This document shows positions 55,288 to 63,088 of a DNA stretch of 64,000 nucleotides, piece by piece (position 1 is the stretch's first letter; the number at the start of each line of letters is the position of its first letter). The stretch is taken from the NCBI RefSeq assembly GCF_003131205.1, contig NZ_QFFY01000005.1, positions 124,001 through 188,000 of the forward strand, read 5' to 3'. The translations under genes were made by a program, and so were the position numbers. Below the pieces are notes generated by a model, which did not search any database, was not told where the DNA came from, and saw only the letters and a list, made by a program, of their open reading frames with translations. Source of the DNA: Occallatibacter savannae (lineage in GTDB: Bacteria > Acidobacteriota > Terriglobia > Terriglobales > Acidobacteriaceae).

Positions 55288-55482
55288 CAACATGAAGATG
55301 AAGCAGTAATCCGGGTACGAACTGCTAGCGACGAGTCAGGCTCTCTGAGAAGAGCAAGACAACACAGGTGTGGTCTGTTCCTCGTGCTTCTGAGTTCACC
55401 CTCGCAGATATTGATGAATATTTGACGAATTCACGTACTTTTAACAGCACTGGAGAGGCAGCAGCGGCGCATGTTAAAGCGG

Positions 55483-55494
55483 TGTAAATTTACA
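55483..55494. promoter_or_regulatory. Perfect 12-bp palindrome
   Basis: TGTAAATTTACA, about 275 nt upstream of the porin start in an AT-rich stretch. It has the form of a dimeric regulator site; no regulator can be named. Confidence 0.4.
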
Positions 55495-55508
55495 TGCGCG
55501 TCATTTTC

Positions 55509-55542
55509 GGCGCGGCAGAGAAAGGACTTCTTCTGCCGTGCC
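55509..55542 (-). terminator. GC-rich hairpin after the LmbE gene
   Basis: GGCGCGGCAGA pairs with TCTGCCGTGCC (11 positions, one wobble or mismatch) 38 nt past the LmbE stop. There is no U-run, so factor-dependent ending is likelier. Confidence 0.4.
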
Positions 55543-55579
55543 GCCGTGTCGAGGAGCTGTTCAGTTACTGTGAGGGAAG

Positions 55580-58462
55580 TCAGTGAGCTTGTGTTCCGCT
55601 CGTGCCGGCGCTCAGCAAGTTCGCGAAAATGCGGTAGGCTCCGGGGACTAGTTCAGGGAGCTGACGATAGAGGGCGTAAGCGACGTAAATATAGGTGCCT
55701 TTCCCCTGGCGCGTGACAAGGAGCCCGCCACGCTGCGGGTCCTGACCGGGGTCGGCGGTTTCGGTGAGGGCTGTGTAGCCGGGGTCCCATGAGTCAAGGA
55801 AGCCGTGTCCGCGTTCTTCTACCCAGTCGCTGAAGTCAGCGGATGTGATCGTGTTGGGCGTCGTCAGGATCGGGTTTGAGGGATCGAGCAGCTTCACAGG
55901 AGAATCTTCGTCGACGACGCGCTCGGGCATGCGGCCGTTCATGGAGAGAGGCAGCGGGGCGGGGAAGTCGCCGCTCTGATACTGGACAATGACCGTGCCG
56001 CCATTGCGAACGAATTCGTCGAGACGCGGCTGAGCTGTGGTGAGTTCAGGGCGGACAGAGTAGGCGCGTATGCCCACGACGATCACGTTGTAATTGCTGA
56101 GATCTCCGGAGATGAGGTCGGCTTTTGAGAGAATCTGAGGCGTGAGGCCCATGCCTACCATGGCCTCTGGGACGAGATCGCCCGGGCCCATCACGTATCC
56201 AACGCGAAGACCAGGCGCGAGCTTCACGTCGACCTTTCTGGTTTTGAGCTGTGCCGGCGAGTACTGGTTGTAGGGGCGAAGGCCAGGGTATCCGATGCTG
56301 CGCCAGCCGGATTCGTAGGAGCGTCCTGCAGATCGAGCGACTGCCTTGATGGCGTACGCGCCCGTCTGCGCGGCCGCGGGCGTGACGGAGAAGACGATGG
56401 GGTCGGAGTCGCCGGCAGCTTTGCGGTGGAAGTCGGCAGTCGCGGGTTCGGAGCGCCATCCTTGCGGGAGATTCAAAGAGACAGTGCCATCCGCAGCGCC
56501 TTGTGTGTGGATGGAGACACGTACGGGGAGTGTTCTTCCGTCGAGAGGGAGAATTCGTTCTGAAGGATCGACGCTCACACCGATAGCGGGAGTTACGACG
56601 AGCGGCTCGTAGAAGCTGCCCTGCCCGGCGATGTGCTGAAGGGCCTGGACGACTTTGCCGATGCGGATGGGAAGACCGTCGAAAGAAAACTCCGCCCAGG
56701 CATCCAGCGGGTACGGTGCGAAGGAGCGGCCGCGCCACTGCGGATTGGAGACGTCGTAGTAGGGCTGCTCGATGTCGGGGCGGGTGAAATAGGGCTTGGT
56801 CGGTTCCGCGTTGTCGGCAACGTGGACGGTAAAGACGGGGTCGGAGGTTGGAGCTGCAGGATTGACGGACCCTCCGGTGATGCTGCTCTTCCAGGTGTCC
56901 CCGGTGCGGCTTTCAAGCCAGACCTTGTCGAGCTTTGTTTGTGTTGTGGCCTGATAGGCGTGAACTTCGATGTAAAGGTCCTGCCCCGGAGAGACGCTGG
57001 TGGCGCTCTCATCGGCGGAGGCACCCCTGAAGACCGAAGCGCCCTGCGCGCTCGGCTTGTTGTTGCGGAAGGCGATCATGTCGAGGCCGAGCGCATCGGC
57101 TAGGGCGGATTGGAACTCGTTGATCTTGGTGTCGAGTTCGAAGAGGAGGCCGGCCTTGCTGTGCGCCTCGAGAGCGCTTCCATTCACCTTCTCCCGAAGG
57201 GCCAGTGTCTGGCGGTAGATCGGGGCGAGTTGTTGGGCGGTCTTAGGTCCGGAGTTGCACGGGCAGCCGGATGCGAGCTGGTGAACGTCGTTTTCGATGG
57301 ACTTGAGGCTGCTCGTGAGCCACTGCGGCGGCTCTTTCAGGGAGCTGGCGATTCCGGAGATCGAAGTGTCGATGTGAACTCGGGAGTTTGCGTAAAGGCT
57401 GCTGTTTGTCGCGGTCTGTGATGTGTTCGCGGTTTGCGCGCCTGAAGCGACTGCCCAGAGATGGTAGTTGCCTGTTGCGGGACTGCTAAGCAGGGGGGCG
57501 GCTCCGCCATATTGAGATTTCTGCTCACCCCAGCCTTCGTGGGCTATCTGGCCGTACGTGCGCCCAAGGGTAAAGTCGAATGAGCCGACGGGAAGCTGTG
57601 CATCGCTTGAGGGGGAGGTGGAAGAGGACTCGCCAGTGATGTAGTTGCGGAATTTCGCGGGCGACCACTTGCCCGTTGCGTAGTCGAACATGCCTTTGCT
57701 GGTTACGGGCGCGAAGGGGGTGCGGGAGTAGACGGCGAGCGGCTGCCAGGGTTGCAGACCGAGTCCGCCCTCGGAGACGGGCTTGAGCTGATCGGGGAAG
57801 ACGTTGGGGTCTGGCGCGGCTTTGAAGACTTCCTGCGCGATCTCGCCGGAGACCTGATGCTGGCCGTGACCATCGGTGATGCCGCCGACGAAGGTAGAGA
57901 CGATGACCTGTGGGCGCTCGCGGCGCACGGCGAGGACTGCGTCGTAGAGGACGCGATCGTGGCCCCACTTCTGAAATGCTTCTTCCTGTGTTTTGGAAAA
58001 GCCGAAGTCGACTTCGGTTCCCCAGAGCTGTTTGGCGCCGTAGAACTCGTCGGCTCGGAGGAGCTCATTCGTACGGATGATGCCGAGTGCGTCGTAGGTA
58101 TCGGCGGACATGGCGTTCTGTCCGCCTTCGCCGCGGGTGAGGGTGAAGGAGGTGACGCGCACTCCGAGGCCGCGCGAGAGATACGTGAGCAGAGATCCGT
58201 CTTCATCGTCGGGATGAGCGACGATGAACATCATGCTTGCGGTAGTTCCGAGCCGCTTGAGAGTTTGCTCGAGCTTTGCTTCGCCGCGGTCTTCGGGCAG
58301 GGGGAGCGCGACGAGCTGCGGCTCTGAAGAGGGCAGTTGCGGAGCGGGGGCGGGTTGCTGCGCTGGAAGGGGCGGCAACAGGCTAGCGAACAGAGCGGCC
58401 AGAATCGATGCTGCAGCTGCGTATTTGGCCGAGGCGCGAGAGACTCCCGGGGCGAAGAACAT
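55580..58462 (-). CDS. Large exported LmbE/PIG-L-family protein
   Basis: 960 residues with a signal peptide (ASILAALFASLLPPLPAQQ). The LmbE/PIG-L zinc motif AHPDDED is at about 82-88, followed by RGEGGQNAMSADTYDALGIIRTNELLRADEFYGA and GHGQHQVSGEIAQEVFKAA (second metal site). The middle ~500 residues are beta-rich (NPAAPTSDPVFTVHVADNAEP). The end has a ThuA/class-I-amidotransferase-like segment (NVIVVGIRAYSVRPELTTAQPRLDEFVRNGGTVIVQYQ) without a catalytic Cys. Family knowledge: N-deacetylases of GlcNAc-containing compounds. An exported version with a long tail suggests extracellular glycan breakdown. Confidence 0.88.
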   Translation of the reverse strand: MFFAPGVSRASAKYAAAASILAALFASLLPPLPAQQPAPAPQLPSSEPQLVALPLPEDRGEAKLEQTLKRLGTTASMMFIVAHPDDEDGSLLTYLSRGLGVRVTSFTLTRGEGGQNAMSADTYDALGIIRTNELLRADEFYGAKQLWGTEVDFGFSKTQEEAFQKWGHDRVLYDAVLAVRRERPQVIVSTFVGGITDGHGQHQVSGEIAQEVFKAAPDPNVFPDQLKPVSEGGLGLQPWQPLAVYSRTPFAPVTSKGMFDYATGKWSPAKFRNYITGESSSTSPSSDAQLPVGSFDFTLGRTYGQIAHEGWGEQKSQYGGAAPLLSSPATGNYHLWAVASGAQTANTSQTATNSSLYANSRVHIDTSISGIASSLKEPPQWLTSSLKSIENDVHQLASGCPCNSGPKTAQQLAPIYRQTLALREKVNGSALEAHSKAGLLFELDTKINEFQSALADALGLDMIAFRNNKPSAQGASVFRGASADESATSVSPGQDLYIEVHAYQATTQTKLDKVWLESRTGDTWKSSITGGSVNPAAPTSDPVFTVHVADNAEPTKPYFTRPDIEQPYYDVSNPQWRGRSFAPYPLDAWAEFSFDGLPIRIGKVVQALQHIAGQGSFYEPLVVTPAIGVSVDPSERILPLDGRTLPVRVSIHTQGAADGTVSLNLPQGWRSEPATADFHRKAAGDSDPIVFSVTPAAAQTGAYAIKAVARSAGRSYESGWRSIGYPGLRPYNQYSPAQLKTRKVDVKLAPGLRVGYVMGPGDLVPEAMVGMGLTPQILSKADLISGDLSNYNVIVVGIRAYSVRPELTTAQPRLDEFVRNGGTVIVQYQSGDFPAPLPLSMNGRMPERVVDEDSPVKLLDPSNPILTTPNTITSADFSDWVEERGHGFLDSWDPGYTALTETADPGQDPQRGGLLVTRQGKGTYIYVAYALYRQLPELVPGAYRIFANLLSAGTSGTQAH

Positions 58463-58501
58463 GGTTGTGGTCAGTGTACAATCCGTGCAGCACCGCGGTT
58501 C

Positions 58502-59941
58502 ATGAACCCACCTGTGTCGACCTCCAGCGAATCAGCCCAGAAGCAATCCGGAAATCTAGAACGGCGGATCGGGCTGCGATCGGCAGTGCTCTTTAACATG
58601 CTGGAGATGATCGGCGTGGGGCCGTTCATCACGCTGCCTCTCATCATTGCGGCTGCCGGATACAGGCTCTCGGTGTGGGCGTGGATTCTGGGCGCAGTGA
58701 TTGCGGTGGCCGATGGGCTGGTGTGGGCCGAACTGGGCGCGGCATTTCCGCGAGCGGGCGGATCGTATGCGTTTCTGCGGGAGATCTACGGGCCGGACCG
58801 TGCGGGAAGCTGGCTGAGCTTCCTTTATGTATGGCAACTAAGTTTCTCGGCGCCGTTGTCGATTGCGTCAGGGTGCATTGGGCTGTCGAGCTTTCTGGGG
58901 TGGTTCTGGCCGGGGATTAATGGTGCGCCGATTGCGGGGCTACCTGGATTGCATTATGCGAACTTTGCGGCCGCGACTGCGTGCCTGCTGGTGACTGCGC
59001 TTCTGTATCGCAGGCTGAGTGTGGTGACGGGAACGGCGTGGGTGCTGTTTGTGGGCGTGATGGCTGCGATGACGGGCGTGATCGTTTCAGGATTTGCGCA
59101 TGCAGCGGCTAGCGGCGGATGGCACATGCCGCCTTCACCAGCAATGGCGGCGGGGGCTGCTGTAGGTGGTCTGGCGCAGGCGACGCTGATTGCTACGTAC
59201 GACTACTGGGGCTACTACAACATCACCTTTCTGGGCAGCGAGGTGCGGCAGCCGGAGAAGACGATTCCGCGGGCGATTCTGCTTTCGGTGTTGTTCGTGG
59301 CGACTCTGTACGTAGTGATGAATCTGTCGGCGCTACCTTCGATGCATGATGCAGCGGTGCATGTGAAGGAAAGCGCAATCCTACGGTTGCAGTTAGTGGC
59401 GGAGATAGCGCGGTCGGCTTTTGGGCAGTGGGCAGGGTATACGGTGGCGGCGCTGGTGATGTGGACGGCATTCGCTTCCGTGTTTTCGCTGTTGCTGGGC
59501 TACTCGCGCGTGCCGTTTGCGGCGGCGCAGAGCGGGAACTATTTTCGGTTCCTAGCCGCGGTTCATCCCAAGCATGGGATTCCGCACCGATCGCTGGTGG
59601 CGCTGGGACTCGTGGCGTCGGTGTTCTGCTTCTTCAGCCTGCAGCAGGTGATTACGATGCTGGTGATCACGCGCATTCTGCTCCAGTTCTTTCTGCAGCA
59701 TGTGGGCGTGATGATCTTGCGCGTGAAGCGACCGGAGATGGAAAGGCCATTTCGGATTCCGCTGTATCCGTTGCCTCCGCTGCTGGCGATGGCGGGATTT
59801 GTGTTTGTTCTTGTGAACCGGAGCGAAGCCCTGACGGGACTGGCGGTTGCGGCGGGGATCGCGGTGAGCGGAACGCTGATCTACTTTGTGCGGGCGCGCC
59901 GGATAGGGCAGTGGCCGTTTAAAGCAGGGTTTCGGGAGTAG
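58502..59941 (+). CDS. APC-superfamily amino acid/amine permease
   Basis: 479 residues from the ATG at 58502; the track start at 58337 lies inside the divergent LmbE gene. About 12 membrane helices, with the APC start GLRSAVLFNMLEMIGVGPFITLPLIIAAAGY, GLVWAELGAAFPRAGGSYAFLREIYGPDRAG and a late FRIPLYPLPPLLAMAGFVFVL. Family knowledge: proton- or antiport-coupled uptake of amino acids or polyamines. It starts 40 nt from the divergent LmbE gene, so the two share a short control region; a TACAAT hexamer at 58477 may be its -10. Confidence 0.9.
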   Translation: MNPPVSTSSESAQKQSGNLERRIGLRSAVLFNMLEMIGVGPFITLPLIIAAAGYRLSVWAWILGAVIAVADGLVWAELGAAFPRAGGSYAFLREIYGPDRAGSWLSFLYVWQLSFSAPLSIASGCIGLSSFLGWFWPGINGAPIAGLPGLHYANFAAATACLLVTALLYRRLSVVTGTAWVLFVGVMAAMTGVIVSGFAHAAASGGWHMPPSPAMAAGAAVGGLAQATLIATYDYWGYYNITFLGSEVRQPEKTIPRAILLSVLFVATLYVVMNLSALPSMHDAAVHVKESAILRLQLVAEIARSAFGQWAGYTVAALVMWTAFASVFSLLLGYSRVPFAAAQSGNYFRFLAAVHPKHGIPHRSLVALGLVASVFCFFSLQQVITMLVITRILLQFFLQHVGVMILRVKRPEMERPFRIPLYPLPPLLAMAGFVFVLVNRSEALTGLAVAAGIAVSGTLIYFVRARRIGQWPFKAGFRE

Positions 59942-59970
59942 GAGACGAAGGGACAGAGAGACAGAGGGAT
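59942..59970 (+). repeat. Short purine-rich tract
   Basis: GAGACGAAGGGACAGAGAG continuing with ACAGAGGGA, immediately after the permease stop. Similar units occur at 32411. No coding value. Confidence 0.35.
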
Positions 59971-59978
59971 GCGGTGAG

Positions 59979-61259
59979 CTAATCCTTGGAAGGACGGCGA
60001 GCGATTTCAAGGTTGAGGTTCTTGATGTACGGGCTGGGGATTGGGGCGGGTAGGTGTTGATGGAAGGCGACGGCTCGCTCCGGGTTCGGGAGGTGCTGGG
60101 GGGTGCGGTCGGCGCCGTACTTGAGGCGGCCTTTCAGGCTCATCAGGGGACGTTCGATGCATAGGTAGGTCAGATACGAGAGCACGAAGGTCGTGCAGAG
60201 GGCCATGCCCGCAGATGCCAGAGCCGCGAGCGGTCGACTCATGTAGACGGCCAGTTCACTTTTCACCTTGATGAAAAAGAAGTCTACGTATGTCAGGTGG
60301 AAGACATAGAGGCTGTAACTCAGTGCGCCGACCATGCAGATCCACTTTTGACTGCACATCCTGTTCAGCAGACTGCCCTCTTCGAGGACGGCCACCACGA
60401 CGGCTAGCGCAGTGAAGTTGGCCAATGTAATCCAGGTTTCCTTGCCGGCATAGGTCGACATTGCCCAGCTCTCGCCCTTGATGAAGCCGAGTGAGGCGGT
60501 CAAGATGGCGCCGCCGATGACAACCCACTTCGCGAGGGGAGTGCACTTCTGCATCCAATTTGTGCCGCTCACCAGGTTCAGCAGCACTCCGAGGAGCACT
60601 GCATCGACGCGATTGAACGTGACAAAGCTCATATCGCCGACGGAAATCGGGAGAAGCGGGGACGCAAGCCGCAAGACGCAGCAGGTTGCGATCAATCCAC
60701 TGCAAATCCAGATGAGCTTGGTTCTGTCACGGAAGCGCCAGACAATCAGCGGCCAGAGAAGGTAGAACTGCTCCTCGACGGCGAGCGACCAGAAATGGGT
60801 CATTCCGACGGAACCGTTCATCCGCGCTTCGTAGCCGGGAAACAGATTCTGTACGTAGAGATAGTGGAGCCAGAAGTAGCCATCGACTTGCATGCGATGG
60901 ATGACGAAGAACAAGAGGATTGCAGTCAGGGTGAGGTAATAGACGGGGAAGACACGCAGAATCCTTCGAAAATAGAAAACCTTGAAGAAGCCTTCGCGAT
61001 TGCGTGTGTGATACAGGATGCCGCCGATCAGATATCCCGACAACACGAAGAAGGCCGGGACGGCGAAGACGCTTATGGATCGGATTGCTGTGCAGAACCT
61101 GAAGAGGAAGGTGTCGGGGCGCAGCTCTTTGACCGGCGACAGATAGTGTCCGCAGAACACCAGAAGAAAACCGTATCCGCGAATGCCTTCGAGGCACGGG
61201 AGATATCTTCTTTTGGGATCGATCGTCTGGTCCTGGCGCATAGATGTGTTGAAACCCAT
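59979..61259 (-). CDS. Membrane acyltransferase, OafA/YrhL type (second copy)
   Basis: 426 residues from the ATG at 61259 (another ATG is at 61241). Family motifs: YLPCLEGIRGYGFLLVFCGHYLS with the conserved His, VPAFFVLSGYLIGGILYH, FYFRRILRVFPVYYLTL, GMTHFWSLAVEEQFYLLWPLIVWRF and RVDAVLLGVLL. Ten or so hydrophobic segments. Like the gene at 16242 it should acylate a membrane-bound glycan or lipid, but the sequences differ clearly. The C-terminal tail (PERAVAFHQHLPAPIPSPYIKNLNLEIARRPSKD) is extra. No glycan operon adjoins it. Confidence 0.88.
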   Translation of the reverse strand: MGFNTSMRQDQTIDPKRRYLPCLEGIRGYGFLLVFCGHYLSPVKELRPDTFLFRFCTAIRSISVFAVPAFFVLSGYLIGGILYHTRNREGFFKVFYFRRILRVFPVYYLTLTAILLFFVIHRMQVDGYFWLHYLYVQNLFPGYEARMNGSVGMTHFWSLAVEEQFYLLWPLIVWRFRDRTKLIWICSGLIATCCVLRLASPLLPISVGDMSFVTFNRVDAVLLGVLLNLVSGTNWMQKCTPLAKWVVIGGAILTASLGFIKGESWAMSTYAGKETWITLANFTALAVVVAVLEEGSLLNRMCSQKWICMVGALSYSLYVFHLTYVDFFFIKVKSELAVYMSRPLAALASAGMALCTTFVLSYLTYLCIERPLMSLKGRLKYGADRTPQHLPNPERAVAFHQHLPAPIPSPYIKNLNLEIARRPSKD

Positions 61260-61537
61260 TCCGTCCGCGGTGCAGCACAGCGCCGTCAAGCAGCGTCGGA
61301 TAGGCGTTCCCTCGACTCCTGAACATGAACAGCCAATGGAATCGCGATCGTTTACACGAAAAACCGCAGATGATCGCCGTGGATCAACGTCATTGCTCAC
61401 TTTAGCTTCAACGCGGGCGCGATGAACTAGCCAAGTGGTCGTATTGGGTCACACGAAGGTGTTACGGGATATCCATTAGCAGGCGAGCCGGATTTGATTC
61501 AAATGGGCAGCACGTCTCAGTTGATTGCTGGTGAGGA

Positions 61538-62650
61538 TCAGTCTGATGCGGCCGGTTGAGCGATCGAGGATTGGCGGTAGGAAGTCGAAGATTGATCTCT
61601 CGAGTTCTGGTGCATGCGCCGCCAGATGATGCGGAGGATGGCGGCGACGGGAACGGAGACGAGCGCGCCGACGACGCCGGCGATTTCGCCTCCGGCGAGT
61701 ACGGCGAAGATTTGCAGGAGCGGATTGATCTCGAGGGACTTGCCCATGATCCGCGGGGCGTTGACATAGTCCTGGAGAAGTCGCCAGATTGCGATGAAGG
61801 CGAGGAGAAGCAGCATATGGGAGTAGCCGGCGAGTGCCGGGATGAGCAGGGCACAGAGAGCGGCTATCGCTGGACCGACGACGGGGATGAATTCGAGGAA
61901 GCCGGCGAGTGGGCCGAGGATCAGGGCGTATGGGACGCGCAGGACGGAGAGCACGAGGCTGTAGGCGACGAGGGTGAGCAGGGCGAGAATCATCTGCGAG
62001 CGGATGTAAGAGCCGAGCATGACGTTGACGTCGGCAGTGAGGCCATTGATGAGGATGCGGTCTTCCGGGTCGGAGGCGATGCCGCCGATGTTGGCTGCAA
62101 TCTTTTCGCCGTCCTTGAGAAAAAAGATTGCAAGGATGGGGATGAGGAGGAGCCACCAGATGTGGGTGGCAGGTTTGGCGAGGGAGCGGCCGATGTCGGC
62201 GCCGATAGTCGAGAGCGCGTCGCTGTGGTTCTGGAGAATCGACTGGATTGCGTTGACGCGGTCTGCAGGCCAGTGGTGTTTCTGCGCGAAGGCCTGGAGG
62301 AGTTCTCCCGATGATGCGCGATTGAGAAGTTCGGGGAGTTTGACGGCGAGGTCGCGTGTCTGTTCAGAGAGCGTGGGGGCGAGGAGGAAGATGAGGCCCG
62401 TAATTACTCCGGCGAGCAGGAGATAGACGGCGCCGATCGCGGCGATGCGGCTGCGAAGCGGCTTTTCCAGGCGGTTGACCAGGGGAGCGAGGAAGTACGC
62501 GAAGAGGATGGCGAAGAGGAAGAGAGTGAATGTTTCGCGAGCGGCACGGACGAGGTAGAGGATGAGGATGATGATTGCCGAGGTATAGAGGACGCGGGCG
62601 GTGGTCCAGTGCCAGAGGCGGAGAGGGAAAGGGGGGCGAGCATCCTGCAT
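61538..62650 (-). CDS. AI-2E / PerM-family membrane exporter
   Basis: 370 residues from the ATG at 62650; the track start at 63034 extends into repeat DNA and a gene remnant. Family pattern: VLYTSAIIILILYLVRAA, FAYFLAPLVNRLEKPLRSRIAAIGAVYLLLAGVITGLIFLLAP, LLLIPILAIFFLKDGEKIA, then the diagnostic VPYALILGPLAGFLEFIPVVGPAIAALCALLI and DYVNAPRIMGKSLEINPLLQIFAVLAGGEIAGVVGALVSVPVAA. Family knowledge: UPF0118 members include the AI-2 exporter TqsA and sodium/proton antiporters; substrate unknown. The tail is Ser/Gln-rich. Confidence 0.9.
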   Translation of the reverse strand: MQDARPPFPLRLWHWTTARVLYTSAIIILILYLVRAARETFTLFLFAILFAYFLAPLVNRLEKPLRSRIAAIGAVYLLLAGVITGLIFLLAPTLSEQTRDLAVKLPELLNRASSGELLQAFAQKHHWPADRVNAIQSILQNHSDALSTIGADIGRSLAKPATHIWWLLLIPILAIFFLKDGEKIAANIGGIASDPEDRILINGLTADVNVMLGSYIRSQMILALLTLVAYSLVLSVLRVPYALILGPLAGFLEFIPVVGPAIAALCALLIPALAGYSHMLLLLAFIAIWRLLQDYVNAPRIMGKSLEINPLLQIFAVLAGGEIAGVVGALVSVPVAAILRIIWRRMHQNSRDQSSTSYRQSSIAQPAASD

Positions 62651-62905
62651 GATGGGTTCGCGTCGCCGCGCGATTAACTGAGCATCTGGTTTGGGACTGG
62701 GCGGCACCGGTTCTCCTTGCAGGACATGATGGACTGCTGCGGGTCGGGATCGTCTTGGGTTGGAGGGTTGTGACGGGCTGGGGGTTGTGCGGGAGAGACA
62801 GTCGGTTGAACCGCAGGTCTCCACGGGGCGGAGCTGTCTTGTATCCAGGTCTCGAAAAGCAGGGGACCCTTCGACAAGGCTCAGCCAGGCTCTGGGACAC
62901 TCGTT

Positions 62906-62938
62906 CCCACGTCTCAAAAGCGAGACGTGGGGCACCCG
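62906..62938 (+). repeat. Palindromic repeat, GGGGCACCC-tail family, member C
   Basis: CCCACGTCTC pairs perfectly with GAGACGTGGG around AAAAGC and is followed by GCACCCG. The outline (CCCA stem, A-rich loop, TGGGGCACCCG tail) equals member B at 25647 although the inner stem sequence differs. Confidence 0.65.
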
Positions 62939-62969
62939 GCTTCGGCTTCGGGCGCTTAGTAGTGAGGGA

Positions 62970-63088
62970 TTCAGCTTCCCGATTGCTTTAGTTTGTTCCC
63001 AGGTATTCCATCCTTCCACCAGTTTGCCGTCCACAATGCGAGCGATATTGATGCCCGGCAGCGATTTCCTCTCACGTTGCCGAGATTG
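62970..63088 (-). pseudogene. Remnant of a SnoaL-like / ester cyclase gene (C-terminal end)
   Basis: Directly after the hydrolase TAG (63091-63089) and in the same frame, the minus strand reads RERKSLPGINIARIVDGKLV then EGWNTWEQTKAIGKL. The pattern G(I)xxxRxxDGKxVExWxxWDxxxxxxQL is that of the last strand and tail of SnoaL-like polyketide cyclase/ester cyclase proteins. No start codon or N-terminal part exists upstream, because the hydrolase occupies that space. I infer a deletion remnant; the repeat at 62906 lies just beyond it. Confidence 0.5.

Larger units (their letters stand above)
55209..55579. other. Intergenic leader of the porin gene
   Basis: 371 nt without a gene. It holds the GAGAGGAAA ribosome site, the inverted repeats at 55271 and 55483, and a GC-rich hairpin at 55509-55542 just past the LmbE stop. 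AT-rich stretches between 55400 and 55500 are the likely promoter area for the porin. Confidence 0.5.
62651..63088. other. Intergenic region with repeat and gene remnant
   Basis: 438 nt without an intact gene. It holds the palindromic repeat at 62906 and the SnoaL-like remnant at 62970-63088. The continuous minus-strand reading frame across it (track 61538-63034) is incidental and has a repeat-encoded, Arg/Ser/Pro-rich sequence. Confidence 0.55.

Noticed and set aside
62651-63034. N-terminal extension of the AI-2E-family ORF
   Set aside because: It translates the palindromic repeat and a gene remnant; the family N-terminus begins at 62650.
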